A stretch of 37,588 nt of DNA from Parcubacteria group bacterium GW2011_GWB1_40_14 (GTDB lineage Bacteria; Patescibacteriota; Minisyncoccia; Terrybacterales; GWB1-40-14). Location of the stretch: the NCBI GenBank assembly GCA_000996085.1, contig LBYG01000010.1, positions 4,387 to 41,974 on the forward strand. The letters are read 5' to 3'. The notes beneath the pieces are model-generated. The model was not told where the DNA came from. It saw only the letters and a program-made list of their open reading frames with translations, and did not search any database. Positions 1 to 5,959 of the stretch are shown piece by piece; the first letter of the stretch is position 1, and each line of letters opens with the position of its first letter. The translations under genes were made by a program, and so were the position numbers.

Positions 1-404
1 CAAAAAGAAGTTACTTGATCAAGAGTGAATTTGTTGAAGTGGGCGAGTGGAAATCGCCGCGACAGCGTAAAAGATATTTAAACAATAGCGAAGAGGACGT
101 CCAAGAGATAACTAACGCAAGTCTTTCGGCCAAAAGCGATAGGGCCAAGATTGGATATCTTCTAGCGCTGGATGGGGTTTCTTATCCCGTCGCTTCGGTC
201 ATTTTGCATTTTGCTTTCCCAGATTGTTATCCAATTCTGGATTTTAGGGCCCTGTGGTCCCTTGGTTGGGAAAAACCTTCAAGTTATAATTTCAAGTTTT
301 GGCAGAAATATTGCAGAAGAATACAGCAGTTGTCCAAAGACTTAAAGTTGTCAATTCGAATAATAGACAAGGCTCTTTGGCAATATTCCAAAGAAAATCA
401 ATAA
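1..404 (+). CDS. Partial HhH/DNA-glycosylase-like hypothetical protein (5' end outside window)
   Basis: The reading frame is open to the window edge (codons KRSY precede the TTG that the ORF track uses as start), so this is the C-terminal part of a longer gene. The stretch around LLALDGVSYPVASVILHF followed by YPILDFRALWSLGW resembles helix-hairpin-helix DNA glycosylase-fold proteins of unknown function (alpha-helical, G-V-x-x-P-V-A-S hairpin). No catalytic residue can be assigned. It ends 3 nt before the next gene, so the two are probably co-transcribed. The family call is by recognition only. Confidence 0.55.
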   Translation, partial: KRSYLIKSEFVEVGEWKSPRQRKRYLNNSEEDVQEITNASLSAKSDRAKIGYLLALDGVSYPVASVILHFAFPDCYPILDFRALWSLGWEKPSSYNFKFWQKYCRRIQQLSKDLKLSIRIIDKALWQYSKENQ

Positions 405-407
405 ATT

Positions 408-953
408 ATGGAACTTCTTAAGAAAACGGTTTTGGATTTGGAGGACAGGCGGAAGGATAATTCCGATAAAAAGGAGCTGTTTGCGAAAGACCGGCATCCC
501 AAGACGGCTAATTTTTATAAGGACCAATGGGCGTTCATTCACGACACGACGGTTCGGGAAAATATTGCCTATCAGATGCAGTATCTGGAGTTCATGATTA
601 ATCTTTATAACGATTATCAGATTTATCTCACGGTTGAGTCCTTGCTTTGCAAGGATATTATTTGTACCGTGGGCGGAATTATTGAAGCGGTTTTATTTGA
701 TTTGATTCAAAACGCAAAAGAAAAGGCCGGTCTTAAGCTTGATCGGACGGATTTTACAGCTTTATTGGGGTTGGCTTATCATGAATATAAGCTTATTGAT
801 GAAGAGATGTGGCATTTCTGTCACGAGTTGCGTAAGGTTCGAAATTTTGTTCACCTAAAAGCCGCAGACTTCAGAGAGCACCAGGCTTATTCCGCGGAAG
901 AGACAAACGATTGCCTAACCAAACTCGAACAATTCCGCGAACATCTGGCATAA
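408..953 (+). CDS. HEPN-like hypothetical protein
   Basis: A 181-residue, mostly helical protein. Near residue 145 it carries HELRKVRNFVHL, which fits the R-x(4-6)-H signature of HEPN domains with an Asn after an Arg. HEPN proteins are frequently RNases in toxin-antitoxin or defence systems, but many are not. No MNT nucleotidyltransferase partner is visible; the only upstream neighbour is the HhH-like partial gene 3 nt away. Function is therefore open. The gene ends just before the first palindromic repeat. Confidence 0.55.
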   Translation: MELLKKTVLDLEDRRKDNSDKKELFAKDRHPKTANFYKDQWAFIHDTTVRENIAYQMQYLEFMINLYNDYQIYLTVESLLCKDIICTVGGIIEAVLFDLIQNAKEKAGLKLDRTDFTALLGLAYHEYKLIDEEMWHFCHELRKVRNFVHLKAADFREHQAYSAEETNDCLTKLEQFREHLA

Positions 954-958
954 ACACA

Positions 959-990
959 ACATTCCAACATTCTTGAGAATGTCGGAATGT
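959..990 (+). repeat. Interspersed palindrome P1
   Basis: ACATTCC-a-ACATTCT-tg-AGAATGT-c-GGAATGT forms a near-perfect hairpin of about 15 bp. It is one of five family members between 959 and 2864. The loop contains TTGAGA, which sits 18 nt before GATAAA and could act as a -35 box for the mini-ORF at 1009. Confidence 0.9.
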
Positions 991-1002
991 CCAAAGGATA
1001 AA
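973..1002 (+). promoter_or_regulatory. Putative leaderless promoter formed by palindrome P1
   Basis: TTGAGA (973-978), an 18-nt spacer and GATAAA (997-1002) stand 6 nt before the ATG at 1009. The same -10-to-ATG distance is found at the arsR-type, MerR-GHKL and adk genes. Confidence 0.4.
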
Positions 1003-1008
1003 ATTTAT

Positions 1009-1074
1009 ATGACCCCATCAAATCAAAAATGTGCGCCGGGTGGAGTTTTTGGGTGGGGGAGAAATGAAGGTTAA
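1009..1074 (+). other. Mini-ORF A, repeat of the phhB start (MTPSNQKCAPGG...)
   Basis: A 21-codon ORF that begins MTPSNQKCAP. It closely matches the first codons of the pterin carbinolamine dehydratase gene at 5052 (MTLSNQKCVP) in DNA as well as protein. It then diverges into G-rich sequence resembling the promoter module at 1214. It is probably a remnant or a duplicated gene start, not a functional enzyme; a short leader peptide cannot be excluded. Confidence 0.45.
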
Positions 1075-1106
1075 TCGGCAGGAGCCCGGGCCGCCCACTC
1101 CTTATA

Positions 1107-1138
1107 ACATTCTCATATTCTGCAGAATACCAGAATGT
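1107..1138 (+). repeat. Interspersed palindrome P2 (variant with TCTGCAGA centre)
   Basis: ACATTCT-ca-TATTCTgcAGAATA-cc-AGAATGT is a hairpin of the same family as P1. The centre is different and TTGAGA is absent. It is followed by GTCC, as in P1 and P5. Confidence 0.85.
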
Positions 1139-1166
1139 CCGGGCGTTATTAAATTAGAAACTTTTT

Positions 1167-1220
1167 ATGACTCCATCAAACCAAAAATGTGCCCAGACGT
1201 TACGTCGGGGTTGTTTTTGA
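1167..1220 (+). other. Mini-ORF B, second repeat of the phhB start (MTPSNQKCAQ...)
   Basis: A 17-codon ORF, MTPSNQKCA then divergent. TAGAAA lies 6 nt before its ATG. Together with P2 it forms a tandem copy, about 150 bp later, of the P1 plus mini-ORF A unit. It ends inside the first copy of the duplicated promoter module. Confidence 0.4.
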
Positions 1221-1242
1221 TTGGGGCGGGGAGTGATAGAAT
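1214..1242 (+). promoter_or_regulatory. Promoter module, copy 1 (extended -10 TGATAGAAT)
   Basis: TTTTTGATTGGGGCGGGG followed by AGTGATAGAAT is 27/29 identical to 1675-1703. TG-A-TAGAAT is an extended -10 box; the -35 (TTTTTG at the correct spacing) is weak. It precedes the frameshifted membrane gene. Confidence 0.55.
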
Positions 1243-1258
1243 TGAATTGTGAGTAAAA

Positions 1259-1635
1259 ATGTCTTTTTTTATGTCTAATAGTTTATTGATCAAAATTGTA
1301 TACTGGCTGCCGAGGGTTTTGAGCGTGGCTTTTGTGCTGTTCTTGTCTTTGTTTTGTTCGCGCTTGATGTATTTGATTACTACAGGGGATGGGAAGTTGT
1401 TGCCGCTCTCTTTATGCATCTGTTGCCGTCTTTTGTTCTTCTGGCGGTGATTGCCGTTGCCTGGCGTTTTGAACTTGTGGGAACCGTTGTTTTTATTTCC
1501 GCTGCTTTTGGTTATATTTGGCTTGTCGGCTTTGACCGTCACTGGACGTGGTATGCTTTTATTTCCGGACCAGCATTTCTGCTCGGGATGCTCTATTTCA
1601 TAAGCTGGGCCGCAAAAAAGAAATACATAAAATAA
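1259..1635 (+). pseudogene. Frameshifted small membrane protein
   Basis: Two overlapping frames form one protein. Frame A gives MSFFMSNSLLIKIVYWLPRV... up to LSLF near 1354. Frame B continues as FALDVFDYYRGWEVVAALF through 1635, ending ISWAAKKKYIK. The joined product would be about 125 residues with roughly four membrane segments and resembles a small integral membrane family common in Parcubacteria (I recall it as DUF7670, unverified). The break is in TTTGTTTTGTTC; a missing T in the run (or a -1 slip) would restore SLFLFALDVF. It could be a true pseudogene, a homopolymer sequencing error or slippage. No canonical X-XXY-YYZ slippery heptamer is present. Confidence 0.65.
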
Positions 1636-1640
1636 TGAAC

Positions 1641-1679
1641 AGTCCAGTCCTAATTCTTAATTAGGGCTGGACTGTTTTT
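1641..1679 (+). terminator. Intrinsic terminator after the membrane pseudogene
   Basis: AGTCCAGTCCTAATT pairs with AATTAGGGCTGGACT (15 bp, one G-U), with a 3-nt loop, followed by GTTTTTG. Confidence 0.9.
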
Positions 1680-1703
1680 GGTTGGAGCGGGGAGTGATAG
1701 AAT
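1675..1703 (+). promoter_or_regulatory. Promoter module, copy 2, upstream of the AlkD-type gene
   Basis: A near-identical copy of 1214-1242 with extended -10 TGATAGAAT. It begins in the T-run of the preceding terminator and lies 14 nt before the ATG at 1718. Confidence 0.55.
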
Positions 1704-1717
1704 GAAAACGTATTTTT

Positions 1718-2440
1718 ATGCTTACCGCTAACTCTGTTATTAAAGATTTAAAAAGGAAGGGTACGGCCAAAAGAGCCAAAGCTTCCGCTTGGTTTTTTAA
1801 AACCGGAAAAGGGGATTATGGTTACGGCGACGTATTTTTTGGTGTAACAGTGCCGGAACAAAGAAAAATAGCAAAACGCTATAGCGTTTTGCCGCTTAGT
1901 GAAATAAGTAAGCTTTTAAAGAATAAAGTACACGAATGCCGCTTAACCGCGCTTTTTATTTTGGTCGGGCAATATAAACGTGCTGACGCAAAAGGAAAGG
2001 CGCGCATTGCCAAGTTTTATATTGTGAACAGAAAATACGTTAATAATTGGGATTTGGTTGATTCTTCAGCCGGGTACATTCTTGGCGATTATTTGTTGAA
2101 TAATCCGCCAGCTGGCGGAAAAAGCATTCTTTATAAGTTTGCTCGTTCAAAAAATTTATGGGAGCGCCGCATTGCGATTATTACTACGCAAGGATTTATA
2201 CGAAATAATGCCTATGCGGATACATTAAAAATCGCTAAAATTCTTCTTAACGACAAGCACGATCTTATCCATAAAGCAGTAGGCTGGATGTTGCGCGAAG
2301 TAGGGAATAGGTCTTTAGCTACCGAAGAGAAGTTTTTAAAGAAATACGCATTTAGAATGCCCCGCACTATGTTACGCTACGCAATCGAAAAGTTTCCAGA
2401 AAAAAAGCGAAAAACATATCTTTCCATCCGCCTCAAATAA
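1718..2440 (+). CDS. AlkD-type DNA alkylation repair protein
   Basis: 240 residues composed of repeated helical pairs (HEAT-like), matching the DNA alkylation repair (AlkD/AlkC) family. Recognisable segments are FFGVTVPEQRKIAKRY near residue 40, the helix NNWDLVDSSAGYILGDYL near 110, and KNLWERRIAIITTQGFIR near 145. AlkD enzymes excise positively charged alkylated bases using an aspartate in the W-D-L-V-D region, which is present here. It is monocistronic, with its own duplicated promoter. The codons for NPPAGGK lie in a perfect 16-bp palindrome (2104-2119) that looks like an in-frame insertion. Confidence 0.88.
   Translation: MLTANSVIKDLKRKGTAKRAKASAWFFKTGKGDYGYGDVFFGVTVPEQRKIAKRYSVLPLSEISKLLKNKVHECRLTALFILVGQYKRADAKGKARIAKFYIVNRKYVNNWDLVDSSAGYILGDYLLNNPPAGGKSILYKFARSKNLWERRIAIITTQGFIRNNAYADTLKIAKILLNDKHDLIHKAVGWMLREVGNRSLATEEKFLKKYAFRMPRTMLRYAIEKFPEKKRKTYLSIRLK
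2104..2119 (+). repeat. Perfect 16-bp palindrome TCCGCCAGCTGGCGGA inside alkD
   Basis: TCCGCCAG/CTGGCGGA, in frame, encoding PPAGG between two conserved helices. Related TCCGCC-loop-GGCGGA palindromes lie at 20265 and 26522. Confidence 0.7.
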
Positions 2441-2455
2441 TTCATCTTACCCAAT

Positions 2456-2494
2456 CACAACATTCCAACATTCTTGAGAATGTAAGAATGTTGT
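2456..2494 (+). repeat. Interspersed palindrome P3
   Basis: ACAACATTC pairs with GAATGTTGT, and an inner ACATTC-ttga-GAATGT hairpin completes the structure. The TTGAGA in the loop provides a -35 box for the next gene. Confidence 0.9.
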
Positions 2495-2502
2495 TGTATT
2501 GT
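2474..2502 (+). promoter_or_regulatory. Leaderless promoter of the ArsR-type gene
   Basis: TTGAGA (2474-2479, in the P3 loop), a 17-nt spacer, TATTGT (2497-2502), then 6 nt to ATG 2509. Confidence 0.6.
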
Positions 2503-2508
2503 ATTAAT

Positions 2509-2793
2509 ATGGAAAAGATCAAATCAGGTAAACAATTAGAACGTCACTTCAAGGGCATCGCCAACCACTGGAGGATAAATATATTATTGTTGGTTGGCGC
2601 CTCCGAAGGCATAACGCTTGAAGAAATGGCGGACCAACTTGGCGGGAATTTTAAAACCATTTCTGAACATACCCGAAGATTAGTCCAAGCCGGCCTTTTG
2701 AACAAAGCTTATCAGGGCAGGACAGTCCAGCATTCACTTTCGCCTTACGGCAAAAAAATCTTTACTTTCATCCGCACATTCCAACATTCTTGA
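2509..2793 (+). CDS. ArsR-like winged-helix transcriptional regulator
   Basis: A 94-residue winged-helix protein starting MEKIKSGKQLERHFKG. The HTH is ITLEEMADQLGGNFKTISEHTRRLVQAGLL, with the recognition helix at KTISEHTRRL and a wing at GRTVQHSLSPYG. No metal-binding cysteine pair is visible, so the ligand is unknown. ATG 2509 was chosen over the ORF-track start 2488 because 2488 lies inside the palindrome and upstream of the -10 box. The last residues (RTFQHS) and the stop codon are encoded by palindrome P4, suggesting that the repeat inserted at and replaced the original 3' end. Confidence 0.85.
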   Translation: MEKIKSGKQLERHFKGIANHWRINILLLVGASEGITLEEMADQLGGNFKTISEHTRRLVQAGLLNKAYQGRTVQHSLSPYGKKIFTFIRTFQHS

Positions 2794-2807
2794 GAATGTA
2801 AGAATGT
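2776..2807 (+). repeat. Interspersed palindrome P4, overlapping the 3' end of the ArsR-type gene
   Basis: ACATTC-caACATTC-ttga-GAATGTaa-GAATGT. It supplies the final codons and the TGA of the preceding gene. Confidence 0.9.
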
Positions 2808-2824
2808 TGAGCCCCGGCATCCGC

Positions 2825-2864
2825 GCATTCCAACATTCTCATATTCTGCAGAATGTCGGAATGT
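2825..2864 (+). repeat. Interspersed palindrome P5
   Basis: GCATTCCAACATTCT-CATATTCTGCAGAATG-TCGGAATGT. It combines the P1 outer arms with the P2 centre and is followed by GTCCAAAAG, as after P1. Confidence 0.85.
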
Positions 2865-2926
2865 CCAAAAGTAGAGATTTTCATGGCTATTCGGCTTCAA
2901 AATGCATACTTAGGAGCGATTAATGA

Positions 2927-2992
2927 GTAGATTACTATATTTTTGGGTAGATTATATGGCTACTTGTGTAGATTTAGATAGCATGCTATCAT
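2927..2992 (+). promoter_or_regulatory. Promoter with operator array of the MerR-GHKL gene
   Basis: Promoter TTGTGT (2964-2969), 17-nt spacer, TATCAT (2987-2992), then 6 nt to ATG, so the mRNA is probably leaderless. Three GTAGATT repeats start at 2927, 2947 and 2968, i.e. 20-21 bp apart (two helical turns). They are followed by the perfect 14-bp palindrome GATAGCATGCTATC (2977-2990), which overlaps the -10. This layout suits autoregulation by the HTH protein encoded next. Confidence 0.65.
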
Positions 2993-2998
2993 TTTTAG

Positions 2999-3718
2999 AT
3001 GGAAGAAAAGCTATTCACAATCGGCCAAGCCGCTGAATATCTTGGGGTTTCGTTAAATACACTTCGTCGTTGGGATGAAAACGGTAAGTTAGTGGCGATT
3101 AGAAAAGACGGTGGCACCCATCGATATTATCGCCAGCAGGACTTAGATTTATTTGCGAGCAATTTAATTAAGCTTGCTCATGACTGGACGACAGACGGAT
3201 CTGAATTGCCGGCTATGTTCTATTGTGCCAATAGCGCAGTTTTTCAAGCCAGACTTATTAAAATGCAGGACACTCTGGTACGATCCGGTCTTTCTGAAAA
3301 TCTGGTGCCTCTTATTGTTTCCGTTGCGGGCGAAATTGGCAATAACTCTTTCGATCATAACCTTGGCAAATGGCCGGATATTCCAGGTGTATTTTTCGGT
3401 TATGACGTCACTAAGAGGCAAGTTGTGCTTGCAGATCGTGGGCTTGGTATTTTAAGTACGCTTAGTCGTGTGCGTCCAGAGCTTAAAACTCACGTTGATG
3501 CGTTAAGAGTAGCATTCACGGAAGTTGTTTCCGGTCGGGCGCCTGAAGCGCGCGGTAACGGGCTCAAATTTGTTAGGAGGGTTGTTGCCGAGAATCCCGT
3601 CAGTTTATTTTTTCGGAGCGGTGACGCTGAGTTACGTCTTAAAAAAGATAACAATGAACTTTTTATCACGCGGTCGCAGAGTATTACCCGCGGATGCTTT
3701 GCGGTTATTGAATATTAA
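2999..3718 (+). CDS. MerR-type HTH fused to a GHKL (HATPase) domain
   Basis: 239 residues. Residues 5-50 are a MerR/excisionase HTH (FTIGQAAEYLGVSLNTLRRWDENGKL, then THRYYRQQDL). The rest carries GHKL ATPase boxes: an N-box-like GEIGNNSFDHN (111-121), DRGLGI (146-151, G1) and ARGNGLKFV (184-192, G2). No histidine-kinase phosphoacceptor domain or membrane segment is seen, so this is a cytosolic DNA-binding ATPase/switch. It is followed 29 nt later by a STAS-like protein, a pairing that recalls anti-sigma-kinase/antagonist partner switching. Function is inferred; the domain calls are from visible motifs. Confidence 0.8.
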   Translation: MEEKLFTIGQAAEYLGVSLNTLRRWDENGKLVAIRKDGGTHRYYRQQDLDLFASNLIKLAHDWTTDGSELPAMFYCANSAVFQARLIKMQDTLVRSGLSENLVPLIVSVAGEIGNNSFDHNLGKWPDIPGVFFGYDVTKRQVVLADRGLGILSTLSRVRPELKTHVDALRVAFTEVVSGRAPEARGNGLKFVRRVVAENPVSLFFRSGDAELRLKKDNNELFITRSQSITRGCFAVIEY

Positions 3719-3747
3719 AAAAAATATATTATTAATTCCCTTATACT

Positions 3748-4041
3748 ATGCGTATTGAATTAAAAAAATTTGGAACAACATTAATTTCTCGGCAGTCGGG
3801 CAAGGAGGCATTTGCAGCGCTTCAATCAACTGTCATCGATATCGCAGTAGATGAAATTATTGAGATAGATTTTGAAGGTGTTATAACATTCTCTCCGTCT
3901 TGGGGGGACGAGTTCCTAACGCCACTACTTAACCAATTCGGTGATCGGTTGGTTTTGCTCCCTACGAGTAATCCATCGGTAAAAATTACAATCAAGCTCC
4001 TCGAGGAGATCAATAAGGAGAGTTTTAAGGCAAAGTCATAG
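3748..4041 (+). CDS. STAS-like (DUF4325-type) protein
   Basis: 97 residues. IEIDFEGVITFSPSWGDEFLTPLLNQFGDRLVLL matches STAS-like DUF4325 proteins (strand D-F-x-G-V followed by S-P-S-x-x-D-E-F-L). It lacks the Ser-rich phosphorylation loop of classical SpoIIAA, although FSPSWGDEF occupies that position. It lies directly downstream of the HTH-GHKL protein and is probably its partner, acting as substrate or antagonist. No separate promoter is convincing: TATACT touches the ATG and is too close. Confidence 0.75.
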   Translation: MRIELKKFGTTLISRQSGKEAFAALQSTVIDIAVDEIIEIDFEGVITFSPSWGDEFLTPLLNQFGDRLVLLPTSNPSVKITIKLLEEINKESFKAKS

Positions 4042-4072
4042 CGTCTGTTTTAGCAATGGAAGAAAAATCTTT

Positions 4073-4132
4073 ATGAATCTATCAGATCAAAAATGCGCTG
4101 CGCTGATGAGAAATAGCACAAATTATATATGA
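4073..4132 (+). other. Mini-ORF C (MNLSDQKCAALM...), coupled to the rhodanese gene
   Basis: A 19-codon ORF whose start resembles that of phhB (MTLSNQKCVP). Its TGA stop overlaps the rhodanese ATG in an ATGA arrangement, so translation could be coupled. It may be a short upstream ORF or the decayed start of a dehydratase copy. Confidence 0.4.
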
Positions 4133-4572
4133 GAAATAAAATTTTTATATTGAGCATAATCACCCTTGTTATTTCGGGCGCGGTATTTTATACGGCAAAG
4201 AAAGAAGAGCCCGTCAGAGAGGACAGTAAACAAACAGTTCAGGAATACACTTCAATTTCTTCAGACGAATTGGAATCCATGCTTGCGGACAAAGATTTTA
4301 TATTTATTGATGTGCATACGCCTGAGCAGGAACATATTGCGGGAACTGATTTTGTTATTCCTTTTGATCAGACTCAAAAAATAACTTCGGTATTAAATAA
4401 TAAAAATACAAAAGTTGTACTTTATTGCCGGTCGGGTTCCATGAGTAAAATTGCGGCACAAACTCTTACAGATATGGGATATTCAAATGTTTATGAATTG
4501 ATCGGGGGACTGCACGATTGGATCTCTCGAGGAAGAAAAACTGTGCCGATCGGAAGCATTCCAACTCCGTAA
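4129..4572 (+). CDS. Membrane-anchored rhodanese-domain protein
   Basis: 147 residues. An N-terminal signal anchor (IFILSIITLVISGAVFY, no lipobox Cys) is followed by a single rhodanese domain, SSDELESMLADKDFIFIDVHTPEQEHIAGT. The active-site loop is CRSGSMS with Cys100. Rhodaneses transfer sulfane sulfur; the domain should lie outside the cytoplasmic membrane. The start overlaps the stop of mini-ORF C, and the next gene begins 1 nt after its stop. Confidence 0.88.
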   Translation: MRNKIFILSIITLVISGAVFYTAKKEEPVREDSKQTVQEYTSISSDELESMLADKDFIFIDVHTPEQEHIAGTDFVIPFDQTQKITSVLNNKNTKVVLYCRSGSMSKIAAQTLTDMGYSNVYELIGGLHDWISRGRKTVPIGSIPTP

Positions 4573-4573
4573 G

Positions 4574-5035
4574 ATGACAAATAATAAAAAGGCACAAAAA
4601 ATTAAATTGGATAAGAAAGATCATAAGGCGCTGGTATTATGGGCTGCGGATTGCGCTGAGCACGTACTTCCATATTTTGAAAAAGAATATCCCAAAGACA
4701 ATAGACCCCGTAAAGCTATTGAAGAGGCGCGCTCTTGGGCGCGAGGGGATGAGCCAATGAAAATGAGCGTGATTCGTTCTGCCGCACTTGCCGCGCACGC
4801 TGCTGCTCGTGCTACCGAAAATCCTGCGGCTCGCGCTGCTGCGCGCGCAGCAGGTCAGGCTGTCGCAACAGTTCATGTTGCCGGCCATGCCGGCGCTGTT
4901 GTTTACTACATCAACAAAGTAGTTGAGGCCGTCCTGGCCGGACAGGTAAATATTGCCCGGGAACGCGCGTGGCTCCGCCGTAAATTAGCAGATGAACGTT
5001 TTCAAAAACATCTTCGTTCAATAGTATTAAAATAA
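4574..5035 (+). CDS. Immunity-like alanine-rich protein
   Basis: 153 residues. The pattern DHKALVLWAADCAEHVLPYFE, then RKAIEEARSWARGDEP, an Ala-rich AAHAAARATENPAARAAARAAGQAVATVHVAGHAG, and a C-terminal R-K-L-x-D-E-R-F matches a family annotated as putative immunity protein. No toxin gene is adjacent, so the role is uncertain. Its start is 1 nt after the rhodanese stop, consistent with an operon. Confidence 0.6.
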   Translation: MTNNKKAQKIKLDKKDHKALVLWAADCAEHVLPYFEKEYPKDNRPRKAIEEARSWARGDEPMKMSVIRSAALAAHAAARATENPAARAAARAAGQAVATVHVAGHAGAVVYYINKVVEAVLAGQVNIARERAWLRRKLADERFQKHLRSIVLK

Positions 5036-5051
5036 TGATAAAATAAATTTT

Positions 5052-5372
5052 ATGACCCTTTCTAATCAAAAATGTGTACCGTGCGAAGGCGGAACTTTGC
5101 CTATGATGTTGAAAGAAGCGCAAAAATATCTTGCCGACCTTCCGGGCTGGGAATACAAAAGTGATCGCATAGCAAAAAACTATAAATTTAAAAATTTTGT
5201 TGAAACAATGGAATTTGTGAATAAAGTCGCAGCACTCGCTGAGGAACAAGGCCATCATCCCAATATTTCTATTGTTTATAATAAGGTAACTTTGGAGCTT
5301 TCAACGCACGCCATTGGCGGGTTATCCATTAACGATTTCATCATGGCTACCAAAATAGAGGAGATAAAATAA
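5052..5372 (+). CDS. phhB: Pterin-4a-carbinolamine dehydratase
   Basis: 106 residues, full length for the family. The C-terminal EEQGHHPNISIVYNKVTLELSTHAIGGLSINDF holds the catalytic His pair (H68, H69) and a third histidine (H86). The N-terminal MTLSNQKCVPCEGGTLP is typical of CPR members. It dehydrates 4a-hydroxytetrahydropterin, but no aromatic amino acid hydroxylase is present nearby, so the physiological substrate is unclear. TAAAAT lies 7 nt before the ATG. Copies of its first codons recur at 1009, 1167 and 4073. Confidence 0.92.
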   Translation: MTLSNQKCVPCEGGTLPMMLKEAQKYLADLPGWEYKSDRIAKNYKFKNFVETMEFVNKVAALAEEQGHHPNISIVYNKVTLELSTHAIGGLSINDFIMATKIEEIK

Positions 5373-5375
5373 TCT

Positions 5376-5873
5376 ATGAAAACCATTGTTGCTATTTTGG
5401 TCGCAATATATTTTATCTGGGCAGCGGCGCATCCGGTCGATTGGCGGTTCATAGATAATGCAAATCTGGCAATACATGAAGCCGGACATCTGGTGTTTAC
5501 GCCTTTTGGAGAGTTCATTAGCATTGCCGGCGGAACAGCGCTCCAATTGTTGGTGCCCGCACTTTGTATAATTTATTTTTTATTCCGCCGAGAATATTTT
5601 TCTTCAAGCCTTCTTTTATTTTGGCTTGGTGAAAATTTCTTAAATGTTTCTGTGTATGCCGCAGACGCGAAGAATATGAGCCTTAATCTTGTTTTTGGGG
5701 GCATACACGACTGGAATTATTTACTTATACATTTGGGCTTGATCGATAATGCTGAAACCGTGGGACAGATAATCCGTATCACAGGAATACTGATCATTAT
5801 AGCCGCTTCATTTTTGTCTATACTTACGTCGCGCGATTGGCGAAGCGCTCAGACGATGCATATAACTAAATAA
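5376..5873 (+). CDS. Integral membrane protein with HEAGH motif
   Basis: 165 residues with about four membrane segments. NLAIHEAGHLVFTPFGEF contains HEAGH, an HExxH zinc-binding motif, next to a hydrophobic stretch. A later FWLGENFLNVSVYAADA could supply the third ligand (the Asp). This is compatible with a small M50-like membrane metalloprotease, but the sequence is not clearly any characterised family. It starts 3 nt after phhB. Confidence 0.6.
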   Translation: MKTIVAILVAIYFIWAAAHPVDWRFIDNANLAIHEAGHLVFTPFGEFISIAGGTALQLLVPALCIIYFLFRREYFSSSLLLFWLGENFLNVSVYAADAKNMSLNLVFGGIHDWNYLLIHLGLIDNAETVGQIIRITGILIIIAASFLSILTSRDWRSAQTMHITK

Positions 5874-5875
5874 CA

Positions 5876-5907
5876 AAAACGCTCTGACTAATCAGGGCAT
5901 TTTTGTT
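5876..5907 (+). terminator. Intrinsic terminator
   Basis: AAAAAC-GCTCTGA-ctaa-TCAGGGC-ATTTTTGTTT: a 7-bp core with one G-U, flanked by A/T runs. Confidence 0.8.
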
Positions 5908-5959
5908 TGAAGGTATTAGTATTTTGGTTATTTTTGGGTTATAAAGAATTGATAATTTT

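Noticed and set aside
1031-1252. 73-residue ORF in the repeat region
   Set aside because: It runs through palindrome P2, mini-ORF B and the promoter module, and its composition is not protein-like; likely spurious.
1346-1360. Programmed -1 frameshift in the membrane gene
   Set aside because: No X-XXY-YYZ heptamer and no clear downstream structure; an indel is simpler.
959-2864. Palindromes P1-P5 as a CRISPR array
   Set aside because: Copies are irregularly spaced with genes between them and vary in sequence; no cas genes.
4637-4888. Minus-strand 83-residue ORF
   Set aside because: A shadow of the alanine-rich immunity-like gene on the plus strand.
959-5372. Integron-like cassette array with palindromes as attC sites
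   Set aside because: The palindromes lack attC-type paired R boxes, no integrase is present, and genes have their own promoters.
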